Shown piece by piece: positions 12,440-22,974 of a stretch of DNA of 53,054 nucleotides. This DNA comes from Helochares maculicollis (taxonomy: Eukaryota; Arthropoda; Insecta; Coleoptera; Hydrophilidae). The position numbers were made by a program, and so were the translations under genes. The stretch covers positions 1 to 53,054 of the forward strand of contig JAWQRO010000136.1 in assembly GCA_033557835.1 (NCBI GenBank), given 5' to 3'. Each line of letters begins with the position of its first letter. Positions within the stretch are counted from its first letter, which is position 1. The notes beneath the pieces are model-generated. The model made no database searches and was not told the origin of the DNA. It saw nothing but the letters and a program-made list of their open reading frames with translations.

Positions 12440-12700
12440 AATCTTATAAGTCGACTTTAAGAAATTACTGCGATTAATGAAATTGACATCGGATAACTCA
12501 CAACAAAAGAATATGGAAACCATTTAGAACAAAAAAAAATGAGTGACGAAGGATTTGTCGCTCAGGCAGGGCGATCTATTATCTTGGATTTTGATATTCA
12601 ACTGCGAGCAACGGGATCTTCTGAAATTCATGGCCTTCTTAGAAAAACAGGGAAACTTTCATTAGTATATACTACATATAGCTATTGATTTGTAATACAA
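12440..12700 (+). mobile_element. Reverse-transcriptase motif scrap (LRQGDLLS)
   Basis: Near 12550-12610 one plus frame reads DLSLRQGDLLSWILIFN, matching the conserved (G)LRQGDxLSxxLFN block of non-LTR reverse transcriptases. The neighbouring frame has a 49-codon ATG ORF (12539-12688) that I take as a shadow. Sequence around the motif is too decayed for family assignment. Confidence 0.45.
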
Positions 12701-13199
12701 AAAAATAATATAACTACTCGGTTTGTCCCAAGTACTTTTCAAAAAGTGTTCAGAACATTCGAGATTTAGTGGACTTGTCCACGGTTAAGAAGACAATGGA
12801 TATAAAGGTTAAGAAGATATTCTTCTTGATGCCTTGGAAGGCATTAAACAGCAAGGTTTACATTTATACACTGCTACACCCTCAAATGAGTATTCAGAAC
12901 AATTTAGGACAGCAAGTAAAGCCAAGTTTCTCAACAAATGTTTTTGATTTTGAAGGCGTTATGCAGCTGTGTGACAAAAACAAGAGTTTTGTTTAAGTAA
13001 TGTCCAATAAGCCACTCAGAGAGTACTGGATTGCTACCATTTTTTGTCGTAAGTCACAATGAATCACCATCAATTCGATCCGCTATGGCTACTTTCCACT
13101 AATCTAAACATGTGGCGTAGTTCAAGGAAGCAAAGGAGTAAGTTGCACCAAAAATTGTCAACCCCTTAATGGCCCGCAATTACGGCCTACTAAGAGATA

Positions 13200-13835
13200 T
13201 TGAGTTTAATTGAAGAGCGAAGTCAAGACTTATGAGTGTGTTCCACTTTTAAATGTCCAAATATCGCAGACTATTTATGAAAAAAAGACCTCGATTGTTT
13301 TTTGCATCGGGTTGTAATTGGCGATGAAAAATGGATATATTTTGAAAATCCCAAACGTAAGAAATCGTGGGTACTACGAGCTTCTCAAACCTGACGAAAC
13401 AGCTAATACCGTCCGCTACCGACTACAAATAATCAATTTAAACCACGCTTTAATCGAAAAACGTCCACAATGGGCTCGAAGACACGGCAGTCATTCTGCA
13501 CATTCAGCCAAAGTGGTCAAAGAAACGATTTCTTCGCTTAGTTGGAAACTTCTACCCCACCCGCCGTATTCACTACACCCGGCGCCTTCTGATTATCACC
13601 TCTTCTCATCGCTGGAACACGCACTGGCTGAGCAACACTTCGAGACTATCGCGAATGTACCAAAATGGCTCGATGCATGGATATCAATGAAAGTTGAAGC
13701 TTTCTTTCGGAATGGACATTGCTCGCGAGATGGATAAAATGTCTAAAAAGCGAGGGCCAATACTTTGAATAAAAATGTTTTACCATTGTTCTTAAATAAT
13801 GGCGTATTTTTCATGAAAAAACCTTGCGCGCCTAG
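13200..13835 (+). mobile_element. Mariner relic, mauritiana-like, internally deleted
   Basis: One frame gives FLHRVVIGDEKWIYFENPKR (first catalytic D, codon 13323-13325). A different frame (13318-13737) gives YYELLKPDETAN..RYR, INLNHALIEKRP, then HPPYS and APSDYHLFSSLEHALAEQHFE, including the third D. Two deletions removed the segment between the KKSW region and YYELL, and the HDNAPAH block with the second D, so the transposase cannot work. The 3' end reads 'gcgcgcctag' and is followed by TA (13836-13837), in line with a mariner terminus. The N-terminal DNA-binding region is not recognisable upstream, so the left boundary is approximate. It is the same family as the minus copy at 29739-30560. 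Confidence 0.8.
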
Positions 13836-13899
13836 TAAGTACTTAAACTCCTAAAGTTATCTAATTACGTCCTTTAGTTTATTTTGTTGTCCTTAGCTA

Positions 13900-15270
13900 A
13901 CCTAGATAAATACATGCTCTATTGTCGCACACTCAACACTAAACTACTTCAAATAATTTTCTTCCCTCTTTGGACTAGTTTTTGGCTATCTATCAGCTGA
14001 AGGATTTTTGAATTCGGCTTGTAATGAAGTTTCTCTCTTGTTAAATAGCCTTATTGCTGATTTCATGTATATCGAGTGCAACTTTGAGATCTCAATGGAC
14101 GTGTTTAGCACAAACATACCATGGAGCATTGATCATATTTCGCAATACTACATTTTAAAACTTTAATACGTTTTTGATACTTGATTTACTAGCACATCTC
14201 CCAAGTTCATCTCCATAAGTCCAGATTGGTTTGATTGGTTATAGATCCAGCGTTCGTTTTGTATTGATAATTTTGAGCTTCCTTCCTATTGGCCAATAAC
14301 ATTGTCTGTATTTGTGTTTGAATTCTGTTATTTTCTTGTAAATGTCCTTGTTTCATAAAAGCGTTGCTTCTAAAATCATCACCAAATAGTGATCTATTTC
14401 CTGAAATTAACATGCATCCACTTTACTTCAATCAGTTTTTGTATACAATTATTTTGGCAATTTAAAGAATTTGCTGCAATATTCTAGTAATCTCACAGTG
14501 GCTAAGCCTATACACAATATAGCTGTATCGTCGGTAAAGGTTGCTATTGTCGAGTTTTCCATACAGGGAATATCACTGGGCGAAAGTACAGCTAAGATTG
14601 GTCCGAGTACGCTACCTTGTGGGACCCCTGGTTTTACGTCTTGTAGTTGTGAGTACTCAGCTTTCTGGTTTAGGCTAAATATCTGTTCGGTAATGTAATA
14701 AGTCAATATTTCTAGGTACTGCTTCGGTAGTAATTTATTTCATTGGTGTATCAAGACTTTATGCTACACTTTGTCGAAGGCGTCGACAACGTCTGGAAAT
14801 ACAGTTGAACATTTTTTCTTCAAAGGCTTTCTCTATTATGTCAAATTGGCGGACTAGTTGGTCTACTGTGCAATGTTTTTGTCGGAATCCGAATTGGTGG
14901 TCAGGGATGATCTTGTCACCTTCCATCATTGGTTTCAATCGCTTCAGCAATACCTTTTCAATAAGTTTGGAGATTACTGGCAGCAGTGATTTCGGCCTAT
15001 CGTTAGAGGATCTTTAAGGTTTTTGTTGCATAATTATTTCTGCAGTTTTCCTATAGCTGGGACGCATCTAATTCTGAATGGATCATTAATTAGGCATTTT
15101 AGCAGTACAATGCCCTTTTTTCTTGGCAACTGCTCGGCTATCTCTCCTGTAAAAAAGTCAAAGCTTGGTAGCTTTTCTCGCATTTATATTACCCCTTAGC
15201 TGTTGCATTGCCTTTCGTGGTGCTATTAGTTTTGTCTGTATTAAAATTTCAACCTTCATTTCATGAGTCC
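13900..15270 (-). mobile_element. Jockey-clade non-LTR retrotransposon, dead fragment
   Basis: Reading the minus strand from 15270 down: a segment like ARKA..LLTGEIAEQLPRKKGIVLL, then LLKRLKPMMEGDKIIPDHQFGFRQKH (near 14950-14870), the RT A-box F-P-D-V-V-D-AFDKV (near 14790), then GVPQGSVLGP (near 14620-14590), FTDDTAIL (the F-A-D-D box, near 14540), and after a large deletion KPIWTYG (near 14220) and INAPWYV (near 14115). The order and spacing before the deletion match jockey-type ORF2 reverse transcriptases. A tryptophan after AFDKV is replaced by a stop, and frameshifts separate the blocks. The endonuclease domain is absent, and no poly(A) tail is evident at the low-coordinate end. Confidence 0.85.
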
Positions 15271-15692
15271 AGCATCTTTCAGTCCTTGGTTTAGTAAAAA
15301 TACCGCCGCTAGAAGATCTGATCTGAGATTTTAATGTATTACATTGAATAATATGTTATTTAATCTGCTGTTGGTTAAAACACTTAAGCTTATGTTTTTC
15401 ATAGCAATGTGTTGTAGGTTAGCAGTACCGATACCGAATGTGCTGTTATCTTACCTAAATATAAATAAATTTTTTTTTCAAATTCGGAAATGAAAGTCGC
15501 GTTGTTGCGACTGACAATTCGAGAACTTAAAATGTTGATAGTCTCACTTTCGTTTTGTATTCTTAAAGAGTTCGACTGAAAAAATTCAATAGAGGTCACT
15601 ATATTAAGAATTTTTAATAAACTATAGCGATGATATTATTGGTAGCAAAATAGAATAGACAAATGAGTGGTACTACTCAATAAACCATCATA

Positions 15693-16969
15693 CGAGGTGT
15701 GTTAAATAAGTATCGCGAATTTTGAATTTTCGCGGGTTACGTACATTCTAATTTCGATTTTTTTTGTGGCGTTATGTTGGTACTCATGTCTCTCACTTAT
15801 ACCGACAAGTTCGGCCATTTTGAACGTTTAGATAATTGTTGACAGTTGCTTTGCTTGCACGTGTTTTGGCTCGTTTTCGATTTTTACCTATTCAAAAAAT
15901 GGATCAAAGAACCTGTTTTAAATTTTGTGTGAAAAACGAAATTAAAGCGCGGATGCATTCCGAATGTTGACTGTGGCATACGGAGAAGCTACCTTGGACC
16001 GAAGCAACGTTTATCGGTGGTACAAAATGTTCGCAGAAGGCCGAGAAGATGTTAACGTCGAAGAGCACTTCAACAACAGACGAAAAAATTGATGAAGTGA
16101 AGAAAATGGTATTAGCCAATCGTCGAATCACGTCGAAGACATATCGATTGGCTCGTGCCATTTGATTTTTATCAATGATTTGGGCATGAGATGTTTCGCC
16201 GCGAAATTCGTACCAAAATTGCTCAATTTCGATCAAAAACAGCTTCGCATGTAAATTGCTAATGAGCTGTTGGACTCTGTCCGCGACGACCCAAATTTGC
16301 TCCAGAGGGTCCTAACTGGTGACGAATCGTGGGTTTAGGGTTATGACGTGGAAACCAAAGCTCAATCATCTGAATGGAAGCTGCCGCACGAACCAAGACC
16401 GAAAAAAGCGCGCCAAGTTCGATCGACTGTGAAAGTTTTGCCTAGCGTTTTCTTCGATTTCAAGGGCGCGGTGCATCGTGAGTTCTTGCCACAAGGTAGA
16501 ACGGTTAATAAGGAATATTACCTGCGAATTATGCGAAATTTGCGTGAAGCAATTCGCCAGAAACGCCCATATTTGTGGAATAACAAAAATTGGCTTTTGC
16601 CCCACGATAACGCCCCTGCTCACACATCGTTGCTTGTGCGCGACTTTTTGGCCAAAAACACACTAATGATGCCGAAGCCACCATATTCCCCAGATCTGGC
16701 CCCCTGTGACTTTCTTGTTCCCGAAACTAAAGAGGCCCATGAAAGGGCGACGCTGCGCTAATATTGACGAGATAAAGATGGCATCGAAGGAGGAGCTGAA
16801 CAAGATAAAGGAAATGATTTTTTTAAGTGCTTCGAAGATTGGAAAAAATGTTGGCACAAGTGTATAATATCTCATGGAGATTACTTTGAAGGGTACAAAA
16901 TAGATATTCATGAATAAATAAATAATTTTTGAAAAAACAAAATTCGCGATACTTTATGAGCACACCTCG
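15693..16969 (+). mobile_element. Full-length but dead mariner element, copy 1
   Basis: The ends are inverted repeats (left 'cgaggtgtgtt', right 'gcacacctcg') flanked by TA at 15691-15692 and 16970-16971. Total length is 1277 bp, normal for mariner. Transposase traces run from MDQRTC (near 15900) to HGDYFEG (near 16890). The first catalytic D is at 16321-16323 in GDESW, but the next tyrosine codon is a TAG stop (16336-16338). The second (HDNAPAH, 16606-16608) and third (APCDF, 16708-16710) are in one frame, 16348-16761, with 33 residues between them instead of the usual 34 because one asparagine codon is lost. Two further deletions near 16060 and 16130 and a 3' frameshift complete the inactivation. 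Confidence 0.95.
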
Positions 16970-17262
16970 TATTTCTAAATTCTAGTACCAGGACCTTCAG
17001 GGATAATGAAATGGTGGTCAGTATGGAACATGCCAATAAAAGATTTGACGACCTATCGTCTGGTACCAAATATTCAATTTAATATATCATAAAGTCTTGC
17101 ATCAGCAAACATATGTTTAGAGCAATGTCCTCGATTCTCTAAAGGGATGAAACGTAACTAACCTCAAATTATCAAGATTGAGTAACACCTCAATGTAATC
17201 AAGGATTTATTGCTGTACGTTACTTGCCTACCAAGCCCTGAGTAGAACTAGAAAAACATTAA

Positions 17263-18152
17263 GAAATAGGAAACTAACAATAGAAGACATCTTCCTTAGT
17301 AGTGATAGTGAAGATAGAAAAGATTTGACAAGAATATAATATAATAGAAATACATAGTCAAGGGCAGCATAGAGAAGAAAACCGACAATATGTGGGAGTG
17401 CAGGGAGAGAAGCAATGTAATTTCAAGAACACAAATCACTTTGCCAGTGCTAATAAAAGAGAAAGGCCACTAATATCTACATATCAAAACTAAAAAGAAA
17501 AATTAGACAATCTGAAGTCATCGATAACCTAGCAGAAAGACAAAAATTGGAATAAATTAAACCCAAATATAACGTATGCAGTGGAGGCGTGGATACTGAA
17601 TAGAATCGAAGAGGGTAGCAAATAAGAAATAACCATGCAATAAGCTACAAGAAGAGAGGGGCAAATAAGGGACTGAAAAGGCTGTAAAACGTACCAGTTA
17701 TAAGTATAAGCAATAGCAAACTAACAATAGAAGACATCTTCCTTAGTAGTGATAGTGAATATAGAAAAAACTTGACAAGAATATAATATAATAGAAATAC
17801 ATGGTCAAGGGCAGCATAGAGAAGAAAACCGATAATATGAGGGAGTGCAGGGAGAAAAGCAATGTAATTTCAAGAAGACAAATCACTTTGCCAGTGCTAA
17901 TAAAAAAGAAAGGCCACTAATATCTACAAATCAAAACTAGAAAGAAAAATTAGTTTGAAATCATCGATAACCTAGCAAAAAGGCAAAAATTAGAATAAAT
18001 TAAACCCAAATATAACGTATGCAGTGGAGGCGTGGATACTGAATATAATCGAAGATGGTAGCAAATAAGAAATAACCATGCAATAAGCTCCAAGAAGAGA
18101 GGAGCAAATAAGGGACTGTAAAGGTTGTAAAACGAACCAATTATAAGTACAC
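17263..18152 (+). repeat. Tandem duplication, two 446-447-bp units, with retroposon-like text
   Basis: Two adjacent units, about 17263-17708 and 17709-18152, match almost base for base ('cttccttagtagtgatagtg' at 17291 and 17738). The few differences imply a fairly recent event. Each unit carries the short coding trace NITYAVEAWILNRIEE (near 17565-17615 and 18010-18055), which resembles the Y-x-x-E-x-W-x-L block downstream of the reverse transcriptase in insect endonuclease/reverse-transcriptase retroposons. Stops elsewhere make it dead. Confidence 0.85.
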
Positions 18153-18154
18153 CG

Positions 18155-18665
18155 CACATAATGACAGTTCGGTAGATAGAGAAAATGACAAAAAAAGAAT
18201 ACCGCAACTAGTAATGAAAAGAAAATCAATTAATTGGAGTGAGGATAAAATAATATTAAAATTAAATAGCACCACGTCTGGTTCTCCGACGAACTTGAAA
18301 TTCCATATCTGCTAGTGTTTCAATGCGCCTTTCGTGTATGCAAGAAAGAGCAACTCAATAGCTTTATTTAATCGAATTGATTACTTATAAACTGTTTAGG
18401 TTAACGAACACTTCCGGTGATTGGAATTGATCGTAATTGCTTTCCTGTACTATGCTTCGGTTTGAAATATAAAAACGATGATGGTTGAAAAAATTAAAAC
18501 AATGATAAACACAATTAGTATTCGAGAGCAAGACAAGTGCAAGCGAACAACCCTAGATGTTAAAACAATGTGACCAACGTGCAGCATGGACAGATAGTCA
18601 CCGATAGACGCAACTGGATGAGTCTTGAACGAGCGAGAAGAGTTAACATAAAATTCTGCAAACCA
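18155..18665. other. AT-rich spacer, no gene seen
   Basis: Unique sequence. The minus frames at 17950-18229 belong mainly to the duplicated repeat. Nothing diagnostic seen. Confidence 0.4.
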
Positions 18666-18670
18666 CTTTT

Positions 18671-18720
18671 TATATAAAGTTGACAAGAGCCCGTCAACGT
18701 CTCCAGTTCGTCAGAAATGC
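18671..18720 (+). promoter_or_regulatory. TATA-type core promoter candidate
   Basis: TATATAAAG begins at 18671 in a locally GC-richer context. An initiator-like 'ccagttc' lies about 34 bp downstream (A at 18705), and 'gtcaacg' lies about 25 bp downstream. A short ATG frame follows at 18717 (about 20 codons), and a longer one from 18680 spans the TATA region itself. Spacing fits a TATA promoter only loosely. No recognisable product lies downstream, so it may be chance. Confidence 0.25.
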
Positions 18721-18724
18721 AGCG

Positions 18725-20740
18725 ACCCTCCTTTTGTCTTCGCCGCCGCTCTTTTGTTTCTTTCATTCTGTACGGTTAAATATTTGTGACCTTATAATTC
18801 AACGATTTATATTTCGAGCCTGGATTTTAGAAATACTTAGAGGCCCGACCAGACAGTTATTTGAGACTAGCTTTTGTTTTTCGGCAGTGTTTTGTTCTTG
18901 TCCGCGACAGATGCGCCTCCTTTCATCTCCGGCCAATTTCGCCGGCCGCACCCTGTATACATTAGCGTTAGAAATCCGCAAATTTAATAAGACGGGGTTT
19001 TCTCTGTCTTCGGACGCTGATTTTTAAAATAGATAACCGAACTATTTCGAATTATTTAAGCCTCTAACTTTTATTAAACTGGGGACATCACTTGTAGGAC
19101 TTTCGCTATATAAATTCGGGGCATAATTTCTCGCCATTAAATCTGCATCATTTTACACGACACCATCAAATCTTTTTTACCGTTTATTCAACGTTAGACA
19201 AGACCTATCTATTTATATAAGATTAAGCTTCAGGCTTCTTGCCCCAAGGCAAATTTGCATTGCTGACGCCTTGCACCATCTCAGAACCATCGAATTAACA
19301 GCAACCCAATTAAATAAATTTGCGTACCACGATGGAATTAAATAGCATTTAGTGCTACATAATGATCACATACAACACGTTGCTTCGTGCAGCCAAGTCA
19401 GGTTTATTAATTCTAATAATGTTTTAATAAGCACCTAACCATTAATGCGTATGTACTTTTTGCTCCTTTAAATCATACATAATGTGTAATATACTATGTA
19501 TATCAATCATATTAGATGGACTTTTAAGTTTTTTCAGTCACCTCTAATTGTCTTGTTTACGAACCTGCTGCTTTCAGTAAGAGTACAATTTATTGAATTA
19601 TTGCCAATTACGCAACATTTGCACATGCTTTGATGGGTGCATCGATTACTTGCTTATTGAATATTGCTTCCGAAACGAACAATCTCAAAATTCTTAGTGT
19701 ATTTATTATTACGCCATCACTAGCAACTCCCAAATACACAATAATTAAGTCAACTACCCGCATATATGATATCGAAGCTGTAGTTGGCGAAGTGTCCAGG
19801 CTTCAGACACTAAAAGCACATTAATAACAAAAACTACGCAAATGAGTTACATAAACACCTGCAAGTGCAGCAAGTGCATATAAAATATTTAACTCAAACA
19901 GTGAGCCTAATACATTCATGAATGGTACATAAGTAAAATACAAAGTGGATTGTTCCTAGTCCACCTCAGGGCTACTTTCCGCGTTTTCGTTCCTCGAACC
20001 GCTGCTGCGCGACATCCAAAGCACCCATTCCGTTACAAGAAACAGGGAAGTCTAGTTATTAATTTATTTATAATTTTTTAAAGGCAAGCAAGCGCGTGCG
20101 GAAAAGCCTAAATGCTGCAATTTCACAAGAAAAATTCCTCAGAATCAATTTAAACGCAAATATTGACATCAATTGATGATTTTTGTTATTTACGGCGAGT
20201 TCCTGTAAAACTGGACTTGGTAATTTGTTTATTATGTATTATTAAACATCAATTAACTCAGACCGATTAAATACAGTGATAAATTAATTTCATGCGTTGG
20301 CTGCACTTTTCCTCCAATAGATCTTTATCGATCTTATTTTTAATATTCAAGCAAGCGCGGATACCACCAACCATTACGTAAATCAAGACAGTTCCAAAAT
20401 AGTACCAAAAACCCGATGTTTCCCAATACATTTGAGAAACTAAACAGGAATGAAATATATGTGCAACATTTTGAAAGGCCTAAACTGTAATTAAGACTCG
20501 AAAAAGTAACGACGAGGGACAAATAATTGAAAACGAGGTCTGAAAAAGGAATCGGATGAATAAACGAACAGAGAGAGAAGCACCGTAAAAAAATTAAAAC
20601 CGACAGATGAAAAAATTATTGGAAGCGGGAGACGCGAAAAAATGAAAACGAGAACCGAAAAATAATAAAAACGAAAAGTAACGAAAATAGAGCGAAAAAA
20701 TTCGTTCGGCTTGATCTATAAAACACAAAGAGACGCCTCC
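18725..20740. other. Mostly unique AT-rich DNA, no confirmed gene
   Basis: A GC-richer stretch at 18840-18960 carries an open frame without known motifs (18680-19027). A ~90-bp GC-rich patch at 19960-20055 is open on both strands and could be an exon, but has no convincing splice pair. The rest is rich in TAATTA-type homeodomain core words and looks non-repetitive. Confidence 0.35.
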
Positions 20741-20804
20741 TCACCCCCTTCGAAATTCTTTTATTTGCCCGCGGAGCGCCCGAAGCCGCTCGGCCGACGG
20801 TGGC

Positions 20805-20950
20805 ACAGCTAGCGCCGCCCAGCGGAGGGTAGTCGAACTATATTTGGGGAGTGAAAAAATTCGATAATCACTTCGTAGTTTCGGGTTCCTACGAAATTCA
20901 GCGCGGGGGGTTGCTGCACCGAAATTCACGCCAGAAGCGCCACCTCTGTT
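20805..20950. promoter_or_regulatory. Pair of CTCF-like motifs in a GC-rich patch
   Basis: On the minus strand AGGTGGCGC lies at 20945-20937 and matches the core of the animal CTCF motif. About 125 bp away the plus strand reads AGCGCCGCCCAGCGG (near 20811-20825), a looser match in the GCGCC..C orientation. Both sit in a GC-rich island (20755-20990) inside AT-rich unique DNA. CTCF sites can be insulators in insects; occupancy here is inference. Confidence 0.3.
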
Positions 20951-20989
20951 CGGGAGGTTGCATTCCGTCAGGGGTTGCGCAGAGAAATG

Positions 20990-22970
20990 TTTTCAGGAAA
21001 TTCCGCTGCTGGTGAGATTTTTTGAAACAGTTTGATTTGTTGCATTTAATTTACCAGAGGTTAAAGCCTGTAATTTCCTTCTCCTGCACTAACAAAATTA
21101 TTAATAACCTGGAAACCCTCGCATAGTAATTTTTGCGGACTCTAATAATTCCTCACGAGAGAAATTAATTCTATTACTAATTAGTCATTAAAACAGCGAG
21201 TTTCGGCAGGAGAAACGAGTCATTTTCGGAAATTAAGCGAAGAATTCCTTAGATCTTTTTAGTGTGTTGCGTTTAACTATAATCGCCATCTCGATGAATA
21301 TTTATTATCAATAAATGTATTAAAACGAAATGTTAATTACCGTTTTATATAGCTACTTTTACTTGCCTGCTTAACGGCCTGTCGCTTTTGTGCAGTATAC
21401 ATAATAATAATAATAAATTCTAATAAAGCCCAGTCGTGGCGTCGCCACCGTGGTTTAGCATAAGTTATAAAATGGGAAAAAATTTACTGTCATTTTTCAT
21501 ACTCGCATTATTTGCGACGCTATTAATTAATTATTAATTACTAATTGATCATTATTTTTAATGCCTCCTTGCAAGGTTTCTTGCTTACATAATCCCGTCG
21601 AAGAGTTAGGCCAAAAATCGTCATTCTGATGATGGCTTCCATAATGTGCTTCTCAGTAATTGCAATCCATTAATAACGTGATTAGCCAGTCTTTTGTTTT
21701 TAACTGCAATTCAAGATGTTCATTAATCGTTTGAATTTAACTACTTCCACTTAATATCGATAAAATTATCAATACCAATACTTTTAAGTCTAATCTGCAT
21801 AAAAAGTTTTAAAAATTGGTGACGCATTGCTTTAAATCACATTTGTTCGTAATATGCAGAACCAATCAATACCGCAGATTCGTTGAAATATTTTATATTG
21901 AAATAAATTGTGAGTGTGAGTTTATAAATTGCCAAGTAATTGCCACAACAATTTTCAATTACATAATGAATGCGTAAGGGTGAAAAAACGAGGCCTAGTC
22001 CCCTGAACTTGTCGTTTGAAGTTAAGTATTGCCAAGCAAAGCAACGCTTGGCCTGAATGTTAGCCAATTAACGGGCACTATTAAAAAATTATCTTATCCT
22101 TACAAGTATTTATCTGTGAAGGGCGGTTTTTCTTCTACACAGACGATTGCTTTTGTACAGGATACATTTTTTTTGGTTCTTCAAGGGCTTTGCTCATAAT
22201 AATGAATTATATAAATAAAAATAAAGTAAAGATCTCGCCAACAATAAATTAAAAGCACTTGATTGCAACTAATAAAACCATATTTAGTTACCAAAAGGTA
22301 GCAATTATGTACGAAAATGAACAGATAAGCGGTATGTAATGGGACAAAATATCACCAAACTATTCTGAAAAGTAAACAAATTGAAATATCTGAGCACAAT
22401 TATCTTATTCCACACCCTGGAAAACTACAAGATGGTATAAGAACATTAATTTTCATCTTTTAGGTCTTATAGGCACAAACAATCATAACTTACTTTCAAT
22501 TGTGCACAAAACATTAAGATTGCAAAGTATATACATAATGTAAAAGGAGTACAAATACTATCACAAAATACTAAAGCTGACATTTACTAGAATACGTTCC
22601 TATCGCAGTAGGATTCAAGAGACTGATAATGCAATAACTTTCCTACAAAACCACCTTTATGAGGTAACCAATGCCTCCAAGAATAACATGCAAGTCAACA
22701 AAAATTTAGATTACTTAGTTTTATATTCTTATAGTAATTTCCTATTACTAATAATAAAATATATTTTGAAACACATATTTTCATTAATAGACATGATCAA
22801 ATTAAAAGAATTCTTTAAAAATATGTAAATAAATCCTAATTTTTATCCTCTTGATCTGGATTTTTATTTATCGTTCTTACCGAGACAGAAAAGGCTTACT
22901 TAACGACTTGACTTGAATGTTAACTGTTAAATGCATATTGATCTTGATGTTAGAAATTCTCTCGTCGTTC
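20990..22970. other. Unique AT-rich DNA rich in homeodomain-type words, no gene seen
   Basis: Many TAATTA, ATTAAT and CATTAA words (dense near 21110-21200 and 21500-21560), a short (AAT)n run near 21400-21420 and a perfect palindrome at 21436-21448. No transposon signature is seen. The look is that of non-coding regulatory or intronic DNA, but AT-richness alone makes such words common. Confidence 0.35.
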
Positions 22971-22974
22971 TCCC

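Noticed and set aside
16366..16911. Minus frames across the mariner at 15693-16969
   Set aside because: They are antisense shadows of transposase sequence.
19960..20055. Small GC-rich exon candidate open on both strands
   Set aside because: No convincing acceptor/donor pair in either orientation and no recognisable product.
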